Origin: Xanthomonas pisi DSM 18956 | GTDB taxonomy: Bacteria; Pseudomonadota; Gammaproteobacteria; Xanthomonadales; Xanthomonadaceae | Assembly: GCF_001010415.1 (NCBI RefSeq) | Contig: NZ_JPLE01000061.1 | Location: 1 to 59,115, forward strand | DNA length: 59,115 nt | Direction: 5' to 3' | Shown: in pieces, positions 35,806 to 45,333 of the stretch | How the letters are laid out: every line of letters starts with the position of its first letter | Numbering within the stretch: the first letter of the stretch is position 1 | Notes under the pieces: model-generated | What the model saw: the letters and a program-made list of their open reading frames with translations, nothing else | Databases searched by the model: none | What the model was told of the DNA's origin: nothing | Program-made: the position numbers and the translations under genes

Positions 35806-36639
35806 ATGACTGATCTGTTCGCTTCCGCGCCGCCCGCCCTGGACGGCATCCATGTCGGTATCGGCGGTTGGGTGTATGCGCCCTGGCGTGCAGGCATGTT
35901 CTATCCCGACGGCCTGGTGCAGCGGCGCGAACTGGAATACGCCAGCCGCCACGTCACCGCCATCGAGATAAACGGAACCTATTACGGCGCGCAAAAACCG
36001 GCGACCTACGCGAAATGGCGCGATCAGGTGCCGCCCGGCTTCGTGTTCTCTGCCAAGGCGCCGCGACGCATTACCCAGTCACGCACGCTGGCGGCTACCA
36101 AGGCGCAGGTGGAGGACTTCGTCGGCGGCATTGTCGAGCTCGGCGATACCCTGGGGCCGCTGCTGTGGCAATTCGAGCAGGGGCATCGGCTGCAGGCCGA
36201 CGACCTGGATGCCTTTTTGACGCTGCTCCCCAGACGCGCAGGCAATCGCAGCCTGCGGCATGTGCTGGAAATTCGCGATCATGCAGCGGTGGATGCGTCG
36301 CTGCTCGCATTGGTCCGCCGCCACGGCGTGGCCACCGTGTTCACCGATTCGGACGAGCACCCCTGCTTTGCCGATCTGTCCACCGACTTCGTCTACGCGC
36401 GTCTGATGCGTAGCCAGGCGCGCCTGCATGCCGGCTATCCGGCGCCGGCATTGAAACAGTGGGCCGGGCGGATCCATGCTTGGCGACGCGGTGAAGACCC
36501 GGCCGATCTGCCGCATGTGGACCCCACGTCATCGGCGGCAGGCACGCCGCGCGAGGTGTTCGTGTTTTTCATCAGTGCGGCGAAGGAGCGCAATCCCGCC
36601 GCGGCGATGGCCTTGCTGAAAGAGCTGTCCGCCGGATAA
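35806..36639 (+). CDS. DUF72 family protein
   Basis: A 277-residue TIM-barrel-like protein of the DUF72/YecE family. Hallmarks are HVGIGGWVYAPWRAGMFYP near the start, YASRHVTAIEINGTYYGAQKPATYAKWRDQVPPGFVFSAKAPRRIT, LGPLLWQFEQGHRLQADDLDAFLTLLP, HVLEIRDHAAVD and DFVYARLMRS. The ending YVFF-type strand is FVFFISAAKERNPAAAMALLKEL. Members are almost universal in bacteria; no catalytic role is established. It appears monocistronic. Confidence 0.9.
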   Translation: MTDLFASAPPALDGIHVGIGGWVYAPWRAGMFYPDGLVQRRELEYASRHVTAIEINGTYYGAQKPATYAKWRDQVPPGFVFSAKAPRRITQSRTLAATKAQVEDFVGGIVELGDTLGPLLWQFEQGHRLQADDLDAFLTLLPRRAGNRSLRHVLEIRDHAAVDASLLALVRRHGVATVFTDSDEHPCFADLSTDFVYARLMRSQARLHAGYPAPALKQWAGRIHAWRRGEDPADLPHVDPTSSAAGTPREVFVFFISAAKERNPAAAMALLKELSAG

Positions 36640-36888
36640 CGCGTTACCGGCAGCGCCCCCGGTGCGGCGGATGCAGTGGCCTAACGCGTTCTGGAGCAGC
36701 CAACAACACGACTGCGCTCACCGCCAGGAGGGCGCGGCCGGTGTCCGGTGCGGCATGTGCCGCTCGTCCACGTCGGTTCCGAGTGCGCCGTCCACACCCA
36801 CCTGGCGGCGGCTCGCCAGGTTGTGTCAGCCGCTCCACTACGGCGCATGGCACAGCGCCGACCTGTGGCTTTTCGGCGACAATGGCGC

Positions 36889-37836
36889 ATGCCCACGACC
36901 GACCTGCGCAAGGCGCAACTGCAAATTCATTTCTGCGTGCTGCTTTGGGGCATCACTGCGATCCTGGGCAAGTTGATCACGCTGCAGGCATTGCCGCTGG
37001 TGTGGTGGCGCATGTTGATCGTGGTGGTGGCCCTGGCGCTGTGGCCGCGGGTGTGGCGCGGCTTGCGCGGCCTGTCCGCGCGCGTGGTGCTGGGCTATTG
37101 CGGCATCGGTGCATTGGTGGCACTGCACTGGTTGACCTTCTATGGCGCGATCAAGCTGGCCAACGCATCGGTGGCGGCGACCTGCATTGCCTTGGCGCCG
37201 GTGTTCACTGCCGTGATCGAGCCATGGGTGACGCAGCGGCCCTTCCGTCCGCGCGAGTTGCTGTTCGGCCTTGCGGTCTTGCCGGGGGTGGCGCTGGTGG
37301 TCGGCGGCGTACCCGATGGCATGCGCGCGGGGATCGTGGTCGGCGCGATTTCGGCCGTGTTCGTCGGGCTGTTCGGCTCTCTCAACAAACGCATGGTGGC
37401 GCATGCCGACCCGCTCACCGTCACTGCCCTGGAGCTGGGCGCCGGCACGCTGACCTTGACCGTGCTGGCACCGGCCATGCCGCTGCTGCTGCCATCGCTG
37501 CACGGCGATCTCTTGATGCTTCCCAGCCTGCACGATGGCGTGTTGCTCCTGGCACTGTCGCTGGCCTGCACCCTGCTGCCGTTTGCGCTGGCGCTGGTCG
37601 CGCTGCGCCATCTGAGCGCGTATTCGGTGCAACTGGTGACCAATCTGGAGCCGGTCTACGCCATCGTGCTGGCCATCGCGCTGCTGGGCGAACAGCGCGA
37701 ACTCACGCTGCAGTTCTATCTCGGTGTGGCGATCATCCTCGGTGCAGTGTTCCTGCATCCGGTGCTGGAACGCCGGCGCAAGGTGGTGCACCCGGAATTG
37801 CTGGGCACGGCCGAAGCCAAGAACATCGTCGACTGA
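36889..37836 (+). CDS. EamA-family (DMT) transporter
   Basis: A 315-residue inner-membrane carrier with ten helices in two EamA repeats. The ATG at 36889 is selected because it leaves a short charged lead (MPTTDLRKAQLQIHF) before helix 1 (CVLLWGITAILGKLITL). The repeat signatures are HWLTFYGAIKLANASVAATCIALAPVFTAVIEP and HLSAYSVQLVTNLEPVYAIVLAIALLGEQREL. A short charged C-terminus follows (ERRRKVVHPELL). The paralogue at 7885 is distant. Substrate unknown. Confidence 0.87.
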   Translation: MPTTDLRKAQLQIHFCVLLWGITAILGKLITLQALPLVWWRMLIVVVALALWPRVWRGLRGLSARVVLGYCGIGALVALHWLTFYGAIKLANASVAATCIALAPVFTAVIEPWVTQRPFRPRELLFGLAVLPGVALVVGGVPDGMRAGIVVGAISAVFVGLFGSLNKRMVAHADPLTVTALELGAGTLTLTVLAPAMPLLLPSLHGDLLMLPSLHDGVLLLALSLACTLLPFALALVALRHLSAYSVQLVTNLEPVYAIVLAIALLGEQRELTLQFYLGVAIILGAVFLHPVLERRRKVVHPELLGTAEAKNIVD

Positions 37837-38051
37837 GAGCGGCCAACACTTCCACTACGCTGCCCCGCGGGCGCGGGCGCGGACGGCGCCCGCTGCGGCA
37901 TGCACTACCCGCACACTCCGGTTCCCGGTGCGGTCCGCACCCGGCAGACGATTGCCCGCGACGTCTTCTCGGCCGTGTTGAGCGGCACGGCATCACCCGA
38001 CATCGCATCTGCCAGCAGCGCCTGCACGGCCCCAGGCGACAACGCCCACAC

Positions 38052-39122
38052 CTACTCCAGCGCAACCACCCGATCGCGGCCGCCGCGCTTGGCGGCATAC
38101 AGGGCCTGGTCGGCACGCTTGATCACCGCTTCCACGCTTTCGTGCGGATACAGCATGGCCACGCCGATGCTCACCGTCACCGGCAGCGCAATCGCCGTTG
38201 TCGCCACGCTCTGACGCAGGTATTCGCATTGCACCCGTGCCTGCTGCAGGTCCACACCGGGCAGCAGCAACACGAACTCCTCGCCGCCATACCGCGCGAT
38301 GGTGCCGGCACCGGCGACATGCGCGCGCAACAGCGTCGAGAGCTCGCGCAGCACCACGTCGCCCTGGTCGTGCCCATGCACGTCGTTGACCACCTTGAAG
38401 TGATCCACGTCCAGCAGCGCCACCGACAGCGGCTGGTTGGCGACCCGCGTCTGCTGCGTCGCTGCAGCCAGTGCCGCGGTGAAGGCGCGCCGATTGGGCA
38501 GGCCGGTCAGCGGGTCGGTGCGCGTCTGCTCGACCAGATCGGCGTTGACTGCTTCCATTGCCGCGTAATACTGCGCCATCTGCTGCTCGTACCATTCGCG
38601 CTCGCGCAACTGCCGACGCAGCTGCTTGCCGGCCAGACGCAGCTCCAGCAGATGCGAGGCCTGTCGCGACAACGCCTGCAGCGCGGCACGCTGGTCGTCG
38701 CGCAACTGCGCCGGCGCCTGGTCGAACACGCACAGCGAACCCAGCGGCATGCCTTCGCTGGTGACCAGGGGCGCGCCGGCATAAAAGCGCACGGCGCCTT
38801 CGCCGATGACCATCGGGTTGTCGAAAAAGCGCGGGTCCAGCAAGGTGTCTTCGACGGTCATCACCTCGTCCGGGCGCAGGATCGCATGCGCGCAGAACGA
38901 GATATCGCGTGGCGCTTCGCTGCGCGGCACGCCGTGGGCCGCCTTGAACCATTGCCGGTGTTCGTCCACCAGCACCACGGCCGCCATCTGCGTCTGGCAG
39001 ACGGTGGACGCCACCAGGGTCAGGTCGTCGAAGGCGCGCTCGGGGGGCGAGTCCAGCAACTCGTACTGGCGCAGCGCGATCAGCCGCTCGGCTTCGTTTC
39101 CCGGCAATTGCGGTTTGATCAC
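38052..39122 (-). CDS. GAF-GGDEF diguanylate cyclase
   Basis: A protein of about 356 residues, soluble, making the second messenger c-di-GMP. GTG at 39122 follows AGGGGACTGAGCGC and starts VIKPQLPGNEAERLIALRQYELLDSPPE, the usual lead of this class. The GAF sensor is at about 20-165 (ICAHAIL-like segment SFCAHAILRPDE, FYAGAPLVTSEGMPLGSLCVFD). A helical linker is followed by the GGDEF domain (DPLTGLPNRRAF, LLDVDHFKVVNDVHGHDQGD) with active-site GGEEF. The RxxD product-inhibition site five residues upstream is absent (AGAGT), so feedback control is likely missing. Confidence 0.9.
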   Translation of the reverse strand: MIKPQLPGNEAERLIALRQYELLDSPPERAFDDLTLVASTVCQTQMAAVVLVDEHRQWFKAAHGVPRSEAPRDISFCAHAILRPDEVMTVEDTLLDPRFFDNPMVIGEGAVRFYAGAPLVTSEGMPLGSLCVFDQAPAQLRDDQRAALQALSRQASHLLELRLAGKQLRRQLREREWYEQQMAQYYAAMEAVNADLVEQTRTDPLTGLPNRRAFTAALAAATQQTRVANQPLSVALLDVDHFKVVNDVHGHDQGDVVLRELSTLLRAHVAGAGTIARYGGEEFVLLLPGVDLQQARVQCEYLRQSVATTAIALPVTVSIGVAMLYPHESVEAVIKRADQALYAAKRGGRDRVVALE

Positions 39123-39236
39123 GCGCTCAGTCCCCTGCTGAATCGTTATCGGCGGCGGTATGCCCAAACTCCGTGGAGCGAACCCTCCGCACAAGTGCCA
39201 TTGGCCGCTCGCACGTCGGGCGGTTCATCCAGGGGC

Positions 39237-39959
39237 TTACCAGTCGGTGCGCTGCGGCAACAAGCCGCGCAGCTCCGCATCGCTGAGGTTGCGCCATTGT
39301 CCCGGCTTGAGTGCGGCAAGCTTGATGTTGTCGATACGCACCCGGCGCAGCTGCGTTACCCGATAACCGAATTCGGCAGCCATCAGGCGGATCTGCCGGT
39401 TCAAGCCCTGCTCGAGCACGATGCGAAATCCGAACTTGGCGATACGCGCCGTGCGGCAGGGCAAGGTGGTCTCGTTGTGGATGCGCACACCACGCGCCAT
39501 GCCACGCAGGAATTCGTCGGTGACCGCCTTGTTGACCGCCACCAGATACTCTTTCTGGTGGCGATTTTCCGCGCGCAGGATCTCGTTGACGATGTTGCCG
39601 TTGCTGGTCATCAGGATCAGCCCTTCGGACTCCTTGTCCAGGCGGCCGATCGGGAAGATGCGCTGCTCGTGGCCGACGAATTCGACGATGTTGCCCTTGA
39701 CCGAACTCTCGGTGGTGCAGGTGATACCCACCGGCTTGTTGAGCGCGATATAGACATGCTTGCGTCCACCGGGCTTCTTGGCCTCGCGCGCGCGCAGCGG
39801 CTGGCCATCCACCAGCACGGTGTCTTCCTCGCCCACGACCGCGCCGGTGCCGGCCGCCACGCCGTTGACGGTGACGCGGCGCTCGCCGATCAGGCGGTCG
39901 GCCTCGCGACGCGAGCAGAAGCCGGTATCGGCGATATGTTTGTTGAGTCGGATTGTCAT
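39237..39959 (-). CDS. RsuA/RluF-family pseudouridine synthase
   Basis: A 240-residue rRNA-modifying enzyme. The start at 39959 begins the S4 RNA-binding domain directly (RLNKHIADTGFCSRREADRLIGERRVTVNG). The catalytic domain contains GRLDKESEGLILMTSNG, where Asp is the nucleophile, and RQIRLMAAEFGYRVTQLRRVRI. KPVGITCTTESSVKGNIVEFV and HQKEYLVAV resemble RluF of E. coli, which modifies U2604 in 23S rRNA; RluB or RsuA paralogy is a less likely reading. In-frame ATGs further upstream (39977, 39995) add only low-quality sequence. Confidence 0.85.
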   Translation of the reverse strand: MTIRLNKHIADTGFCSRREADRLIGERRVTVNGVAAGTGAVVGEEDTVLVDGQPLRAREAKKPGGRKHVYIALNKPVGITCTTESSVKGNIVEFVGHEQRIFPIGRLDKESEGLILMTSNGNIVNEILRAENRHQKEYLVAVNKAVTDEFLRGMARGVRIHNETTLPCRTARIAKFGFRIVLEQGLNRQIRLMAAEFGYRVTQLRRVRIDNIKLAALKPGQWRNLSDAELRGLLPQRTDW

Positions 39960-40038
39960 CGTTGGATTATCGGCCATTTGCGGCCGGCGACGCACTCTGG
40001 CGCAGTAACGGCCCGGCGCGCAGCGCTGCCGGCTCGCC

Positions 40039-42450
40039 CTACCCGGTCACTGCCAGCGCGGGCTGCGGCGTGACCAGGTCTTCCAGCGGGCACGGGCGGT
40101 GCAGGCTGAAGCCTTGCACCTGGCCCACGCCGGCATCGCGCAGGCCGGGAATATCCGCCTCCGACTCCACACCTTCGGCCACCACTTCGATCCCCAATGC
40201 CAGGCCAACCTGGGCGATGGAATGCACGGCAGCGCGGTCCACCGCGTCATGCGCGTAGTTGCGCACGAAGCCGCAATCGATCTTCAGCACATCGACGGTG
40301 AATTGCTTGAGGTAGCCGAACGAGGCCAGGCCGCTGCCGAAGTCGTCCAGCGCCACATGGCAGCCACGCGCACGCACGCTCTGCACGAAGCGCTGCGCAT
40401 GTTCCAGGTCGCCGATGACGGCGGTTTCGGTGATCTCCATGCACAGCTTGGACACCAGCGTGGGATAACGCTCGAACAGGGCGCAGACGAAATCGAGAAA
40501 ATCCGGCTGCGCGATCGATTGCGCGGACAGATTGACGTGGCACAGGTCCAGGGTCGCCACATGCAGCGGGTTGTCGGACAGCTGCGCGCACAAGGTTTCC
40601 AGCACGTAGGCATCGACCATGCGTCCGAGCCCGTAACGCTCCACCGCAGGCAGGAATTCGCCCGGGCTCAGCACACGTCCATCGCGTGCACGCATGCGCA
40701 CCAGCACTTCGTACTGCAGGCGGCCGGGGTCGCTCAGCACCTGGATCTTCTGTGCGTACAGCAGCAACCGGTGTTCGGCGATCGCCTGCTGCACGGCGCT
40801 GATCCAGCCACCGTCATGCCGACGCCGCGCCAATGCCAGATCGTTCTCGCCAAGACACCGGATCCGGTTGCGCCCTTCTTCCTTGGCGGCGAAACAGGCC
40901 AGATCGGCCGCGGTCATCAATGCATTGACGTCGTTGGCGCCCCGGCGGATTTCCACCACGCCAAAGCTGCAACTCGGCGTCAGCGGCCGGCCGCCCTGGT
41001 GGCTCCACGGCTGCCCCAGCACGCCATGCATGCGTTCCAGCAGGGCCTGCGCCTGCACCAGGTCGGTATCGGCCAGCAGGATCGCGAACTCGTCGCCCCC
41101 CAGCCGCCCCAGCCAGTCGCCCGGACGCAACTGCATGGTGATGACGTCGGCGAAGTGGCACAGGAACTTGTCGCCGACCGCATGCCCGAAGGTGTCGTTG
41201 ACCAGCTTGAAGTGATCCAGATCGACGAAGCACAGCGCATGGCACAGCTGCGGCGATTGCGGCGGCTCGATCAGATGCAGCAGGCGGCGCTCGATCTCGC
41301 GCCGGTTGATCAGGCCGGTCAAGGCGTCGTGGCGCGCGTGGAAGGCGACCTCGTCGGCCAGCTCGTGCGCGTGCGAGACGTCTTCGATCACCGCCAGCAC
41401 CAGCGTGGGTTCCTCCGGGCCGGGCTCCACCAGCGAGGCGCTCCAGCGGCCCCACATCACTTCGCCATCGGCGCGCAGGAAGCGCAGCTCGCCGGACTGC
41501 ATCAGCCGCGGCCAGTCGATCGTGCCACGGCTGTCCAGCACGATGTCGTCCGGGTGTATCAGCTGGGCCAGCGTGGACGCCTGCAACTCTTCCGGACGGT
41601 AGCGCAGGATATTGGCCATCGAGGCGTTGGCATCCAGCACGTGGCCGCGCAGGTCGAACTTCACCATCCCCAGCGCAGCCTGCTGAAACGCCGTGCGAAA
41701 CCGACCCTCGTGCGACAGCAGATAGTCGCGGATGCGACGTATCGCCAGCACGCAGGTGATCAGGACCAACAACAAGGTGGCCAGGCTGCAGACCACCATC
41801 ACGTCGTGCAGCAGCCGTGCGCAGCGGATCAGCTGCGCCTGGAACTGCGCTGCATCGCTGCGCATGCGGCCATCGAGCAGATGCAGCTCGTCGCGCAGGT
41901 CCTGCAGCGCGCGCGCATCCGGCCTGCTGGCGGCTTGCACGGAGGCAGCACGGTCGGCCAGTGCGCTGAGCTTCAACAGATCGGCATCGGTGTGCTTCCA
42001 CAGCGCGATGGCATCGCCCAGATACGGAATCACCTGGCCGTAGCGATACAGCCGCACCATTTGCGGCATGTCTTCACGGGCATTGCGACCGGCCGCAAGC
42101 CCGGCATACACCTCCGTCCAGGCGATCACCGGCTGTTCGACCGCCTCGCGTGCCGCGCGATCGCCGAGCGGCACCTCCAGCGCACGGCAGGCAGCCTGCA
42201 GATCGCTCGGGTCGCCGCTCACCAGGTAGCGCTCCAGCCAGTAGACCGACTCTTGCTGGGCATTGGACCAGTGGCTCTGACCGACAATCCAGGCGGTGGC
42301 TCCGGATTGGATTTCGATCGCCAGTGCAGAGAGCACGGCCATGCCGACAGCCACAGCCATCAGCAGCGCCAGTGGGAGCGTTAGCCAGCCGCGCACCATG
42401 TGCATGGTTTGGCCACTGCGTGTGCCGCGTGCTGACTGCGCCATTGCCAT
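40039..42450 (-). CDS. Membrane PAS-GGDEF-EAL protein (c-di-GMP turnover)
   Basis: A protein of about 803 residues. The ATG at 42450 follows GAAGGACGG. Helix 1 (LTLPLALLMAVAVGMAVLSAL), a helical periplasmic sensor of about 165 residues, helix 2 (VVCSLATLLLVLITCVLAI), PAS (GRFRTAFQQAALGMVKFDLRGHV), GGDEF and EAL domains follow. The cyclase motif is intact GGDEF with an RPGD inhibition site exactly five residues before it. The EAL motif reads EVL, but the metal-binding Glu, MEITE, DDFGSG, LKIDCGFV and EGVE remain, so phosphodiesterase activity is plausible. A GC-rich hairpin lies about 25 nt ahead of the start. Confidence 0.9.
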   Translation of the reverse strand: MAMAQSARGTRSGQTMHMVRGWLTLPLALLMAVAVGMAVLSALAIEIQSGATAWIVGQSHWSNAQQESVYWLERYLVSGDPSDLQAACRALEVPLGDRAAREAVEQPVIAWTEVYAGLAAGRNAREDMPQMVRLYRYGQVIPYLGDAIALWKHTDADLLKLSALADRAASVQAASRPDARALQDLRDELHLLDGRMRSDAAQFQAQLIRCARLLHDVMVVCSLATLLLVLITCVLAIRRIRDYLLSHEGRFRTAFQQAALGMVKFDLRGHVLDANASMANILRYRPEELQASTLAQLIHPDDIVLDSRGTIDWPRLMQSGELRFLRADGEVMWGRWSASLVEPGPEEPTLVLAVIEDVSHAHELADEVAFHARHDALTGLINRREIERRLLHLIEPPQSPQLCHALCFVDLDHFKLVNDTFGHAVGDKFLCHFADVITMQLRPGDWLGRLGGDEFAILLADTDLVQAQALLERMHGVLGQPWSHQGGRPLTPSCSFGVVEIRRGANDVNALMTAADLACFAAKEEGRNRIRCLGENDLALARRRHDGGWISAVQQAIAEHRLLLYAQKIQVLSDPGRLQYEVLVRMRARDGRVLSPGEFLPAVERYGLGRMVDAYVLETLCAQLSDNPLHVATLDLCHVNLSAQSIAQPDFLDFVCALFERYPTLVSKLCMEITETAVIGDLEHAQRFVQSVRARGCHVALDDFGSGLASFGYLKQFTVDVLKIDCGFVRNYAHDAVDRAAVHSIAQVGLALGIEVVAEGVESEADIPGLRDAGVGQVQGFSLHRPCPLEDLVTPQPALAVTG

Positions 42451-42474
42451 CCGTCCTTCACCGCCCCAGTGCGT

Positions 42475-42499
42475 TTCAGGCGCCCAGTGGGCGCCTGAA
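42475..42499. promoter_or_regulatory. 11-bp perfect hairpin in the leader of the PAS-GGDEF-EAL gene
   Basis: TTCAGGCGCCC-AGT-GGGCGCCTGAA is a flawless GC-rich stem with a 3-nt loop. On the - strand it ends 24 nt before the ATG at 42450, just upstream of the GAAGGA site. No U-tract follows, so it is not a typical terminator. It could affect leader stability or bind a regulator. Confidence 0.6.
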
Positions 42500-42662
42500 G
42501 GCTGTAGCGGCCGCAATGGCCGAGTCTGTATGGCGGCGTCCGTTTGCCGGACGACCGGCGGGAAATGTCAGCCTGGCTGACCATCCGCCGTCTGCGGTCT
42601 CGGTCGGGACACGCTTGGCCGCATCAATGCTATGCCCTGGAAGGAATAACAGCGCGGACATG

Positions 42663-42690
42663 GGCTGCGCATGCGCTACGCTGCGCAGCC
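42663..42690 (-). terminator. Hairpin after the RNA-helicase gene, weak terminator candidate
   Basis: GGCTGCGCA and TGCGCAGCC pair over a 10-nt loop, starting 15 nt after the helicase stop on the - strand. The following bases are not U-rich, so termination, if any, would be Rho-assisted or serve as a 3'-end stabiliser. Confidence 0.4.
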
Positions 42691-42705
42691 GATTGTCAGC
42701 CCGGC

Positions 42706-44637
42706 TTACTCGCCGCGCGGCTTGGGCGGACCCTTGCGATGCGGCGCGCCGGCGCGATCCATCGGACGTCCCGGTCCGTTCGGACGCCCGGACGGCTTGC
42801 CACCGCGCGGGAAGCGCGGCTTGGACGGCGACGCCGCGGCCTCGCCTTCTTCCAGCTTGCGCATGTTGAGCTGCTGGCCAGACACCCAGACCTTCTTCAG
42901 GTGCGTCAGCAGCTCGCGCGGCATGTCGGCCGGCAGATCCAGAATCGAGTAATCGTCCTGGATGTCGATCCGGCCGATGTAACGGCTTTCCAGACCGGCT
43001 TCGTTGGCGATGGCGCCGACGATGTTGGCCGGCTTCACGCCGTGGGTATGGCCCACCTCGATGCGGTAGCTCTCCATGCCGAACTCCGGCTCGCCGCGCG
43101 GGGCAACCGGATCGCGACGCGGACGCTCTGTGCCAGCGCCATCACCGGCAAATGCCGGACGTTCTGCACGCGGCGGGCGTGCCGCGCGCTCGCCATCGGC
43201 ACGCGGGCCACGCTCGAACTTCGGCTCGAAGCGCGGACGCTCGCCACGGTCGCCGCGATCTGCACGCTCGGTGCGCTGCGGGGCGAACTCTTCGCGCGCG
43301 CCACGCACCGGCGGGGTCAGCAGGAACGGCGCATCGCCCTGCAGCAACTTGGCCAGCGCGGCGGCGATCTCGATCGCCGGCACGTTGTTTTCTGCCTCGT
43401 AGCGCTGCAGCAGATCGCGGTACATCTCGATCTGGCCACCGGCCAGGGTCTCGGTGATGCGGGTCATGAAGCGCGCCACGCGGGTGTCGTTGACCGCATC
43501 CACGCTCGGCAGCTGCATTTCTTCGATCGGCTGGCGGGTGGCGCGCTCGATCGAGCGCAGCATGCCCTTCTCGCGCGGAGTGACGAACAGGATCGCATCG
43601 CCATTGCGGCCGGCACGACCGGTACGGCCGATGCGGTGCACATAGCTTTCGGTGTCGTACGGGATGTCGTAGTTCAGCACATGGCTGACACGCTCCACGT
43701 CCAGGCCGCGCGCGGCCACGTCGGTGGCGACCAGGATGTCGAGCTTGCCGTCCTTGAGCTGAGCAATGGTCTTCTCGCGGGCGGCCTGCTGCATGTCGCC
43801 GTTGATGGCCGCCGCGGCCATGCCGCGTGCCTGCAGCTTCTGCGCCAGCTCTTCGGTGGCCGCCTTGGTGCGCGCGAAGATGATCATGCCGTCGAACGGC
43901 TCGACCTCGAGAATGCGGGTCAATGCGTCCAGCTTGTGCAGGCCGCTCACCCACCAGTAGCGCTGGCGGATATTGGCCGAGGTGGTGGTCTTGGCCGCGA
44001 TGGTGACTTCGGCCGGATCCTTCAGATAGGTCTGCGCGATGCGGCGGATGGCCGGCGGCATGGTCGCCGAGAACAAGGCCACCTGGCGCTTCTCCGGCAG
44101 TTTCTTGAGCACGGCTTCGACGTCGTCGATGAAGCCCATGCGCAGCATTTCGTCGGCTTCGTCCAGCACCAGCGTCTTGAGCTGGGACAGGTCCAGGGTG
44201 CCGCGATCCAGGTGATCGATCACCCGGCCCGGGGTGCCGACCACCACATGCACGCCGCGCTTGAGCGCGCTCAGCTGCTGGGCATAGGGCTGGCCGCCGT
44301 ACACGGGCAGCACGCGAAAGCCCGGAATGGCTTCGGCATATTTCTGGAACGCCTCGGCGACCTGGATGGCCAGCTCGCGGGTCGGCGCCAGCACCAGCGC
44401 CTGCGGCTTGAGCTGGTTCAGGTCGGCGTTGGACAGCACCGGCAGCGCGAACGCGGCAGTCTTGCCGGTACCGGTCTGCGCCTGGCCGAGGACGTCGCGG
44501 CCGGACAGCAGCGCGGGGATGGTGGCAGCCTGGATCGGCGACGGCGACTCGTAGCCGACAGCGGCAACGGCTTTCATCACAGCGTCCGAGAGGCCGAGGT
44601 CTGCAAACAGCAGCGGCGCGGAAGATTCTTGGGTCAT
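42706..44637 (-). CDS. DEAD-box RNA helicase with DbpA-type RNA-binding domain
   Basis: A 643-residue ATP-dependent RNA helicase. The start at 44637 (MTQESSAPLLFADLGLSD) precedes the Q-motif. Helicase motifs run in order: AQTGTGKT, PTRELAIQ, VLDEADEML, FSATMP, IIFARTKAATEELA, VATDVAARGLD and HRIGRTGRAGR. A long Arg/Glu/Pro-rich linker (about 440-510) leads to a DbpA-like RNA-binding domain (YRIEVGHTHGVKPANIVGAIANEAGL) and a basic Gly/Arg tail. This matches the CsdA/DeaD class used in ribosome assembly and cold adaptation. In-frame residues upstream of 44637 are not conserved-looking and are excluded. Confidence 0.9.
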   Translation of the reverse strand: MTQESSAPLLFADLGLSDAVMKAVAAVGYESPSPIQAATIPALLSGRDVLGQAQTGTGKTAAFALPVLSNADLNQLKPQALVLAPTRELAIQVAEAFQKYAEAIPGFRVLPVYGGQPYAQQLSALKRGVHVVVGTPGRVIDHLDRGTLDLSQLKTLVLDEADEMLRMGFIDDVEAVLKKLPEKRQVALFSATMPPAIRRIAQTYLKDPAEVTIAAKTTTSANIRQRYWWVSGLHKLDALTRILEVEPFDGMIIFARTKAATEELAQKLQARGMAAAAINGDMQQAAREKTIAQLKDGKLDILVATDVAARGLDVERVSHVLNYDIPYDTESYVHRIGRTGRAGRNGDAILFVTPREKGMLRSIERATRQPIEEMQLPSVDAVNDTRVARFMTRITETLAGGQIEMYRDLLQRYEAENNVPAIEIAAALAKLLQGDAPFLLTPPVRGAREEFAPQRTERADRGDRGERPRFEPKFERGPRADGERAARPPRAERPAFAGDGAGTERPRRDPVAPRGEPEFGMESYRIEVGHTHGVKPANIVGAIANEAGLESRYIGRIDIQDDYSILDLPADMPRELLTHLKKVWVSGQQLNMRKLEEGEAAASPSKPRFPRGGKPSGRPNGPGRPMDRAGAPHRKGPPKPRGE

Positions 44638-44809
44638 GGGTAACTCCGGAGGCGCCGCACGGAGCCGGCAGGCGCAAAGCAGCATAGTGTGCGCCCTTAC
44701 CCCCCTTCATGTCGAAGGGTCGTGACGTTTTGTTCAGGTTGTGAGGATTCGCCCGTCGTGGCGAATCATCCTGGCACGCACTTCCCCACCCTGCCCGCCC
44801 CCCATCGCC

Positions 44810-45310
44810 ATGCCCCTGGACACAGACCTGCAAACCCGCTTCAGCGCCCTGCTTCAGCAGCACCGGGGCATCGTGCTGAAGGTGGCCGCCAGCTATTGCC
44901 GCAACCGTGACGACCGCGACGAGCTGGCCCAGGAAATCGCGGCCCAGCTGTGGCGCGCATTTCCCGCGTACGACCCCGCCCGGCGTTTTTCGACCTGGAT
45001 GTATCGCATTGCGCTGAATGTGGCGATCAGCGACTTGCGCGGTCGCAGCCGTACGCCGGAGGCGGCGATCGCACTGGATGCGGTGGTGGACCATCTTGCC
45101 GACCCGGCGGCGCACGACCCCGTGCGCGAGCAGCAGGTCGCCGCGCTATACGCCTTCATCGCGCAGCTGCCCGCGCTGGAGCGTGCGTTGCTGCTGCTCT
45201 ATCTGGACGACCACAGCTACCGTGAGATCGCCGAAGTGCTCGGCATCAGCGAAACCAACGTCGCCACCAAACTCAGCCGCCTGAAGGCGCGCATCCGCAA
45301 CGAACTCTGA
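44810..45310 (+). CDS. ECF-type RNA polymerase sigma factor
   Basis: A 166-residue sigma-70-family protein. Region 2 is visible as YCRNRDDRDELAQEIAAQLWRAFPAYDPARRFSTWMYRIALNVAISDLR. Region 4 is LPALERALLLLYLDDHSYREIAEVLGISETNVATKLSRLKARIRNEL. The ATG at 44810 is chosen; the in-frame extension to 44741 reads as noncoding. A membrane protein gene starts 23 nt downstream and may act as partner or anti-sigma-like regulator. The target promoters and stimulus are unknown. Confidence 0.88.
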   Translation: MPLDTDLQTRFSALLQQHRGIVLKVAASYCRNRDDRDELAQEIAAQLWRAFPAYDPARRFSTWMYRIALNVAISDLRGRSRTPEAAIALDAVVDHLADPAAHDPVREQQVAALYAFIAQLPALERALLLLYLDDHSYREIAEVLGISETNVATKLSRLKARIRNEL

Positions 45311-45333
45311 CCCACGACCTTACCGGAGCCGCA

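Noticed and set aside
36741..40073. Very long open frame of over 1100 codons on the + strand
   Set aside because: It runs through the EamA gene in another frame and antisense to the GGDEF and pseudouridine-synthase genes, has His/Arg/Gln-rich nonsense composition and no domains. High GC makes stop codons rare.
40099..42384. 761-codon frame on the + strand
   Set aside because: Antisense to the PAS-GGDEF-EAL gene, whose motifs are intact; composition is repetitive His/Gln/Arg.
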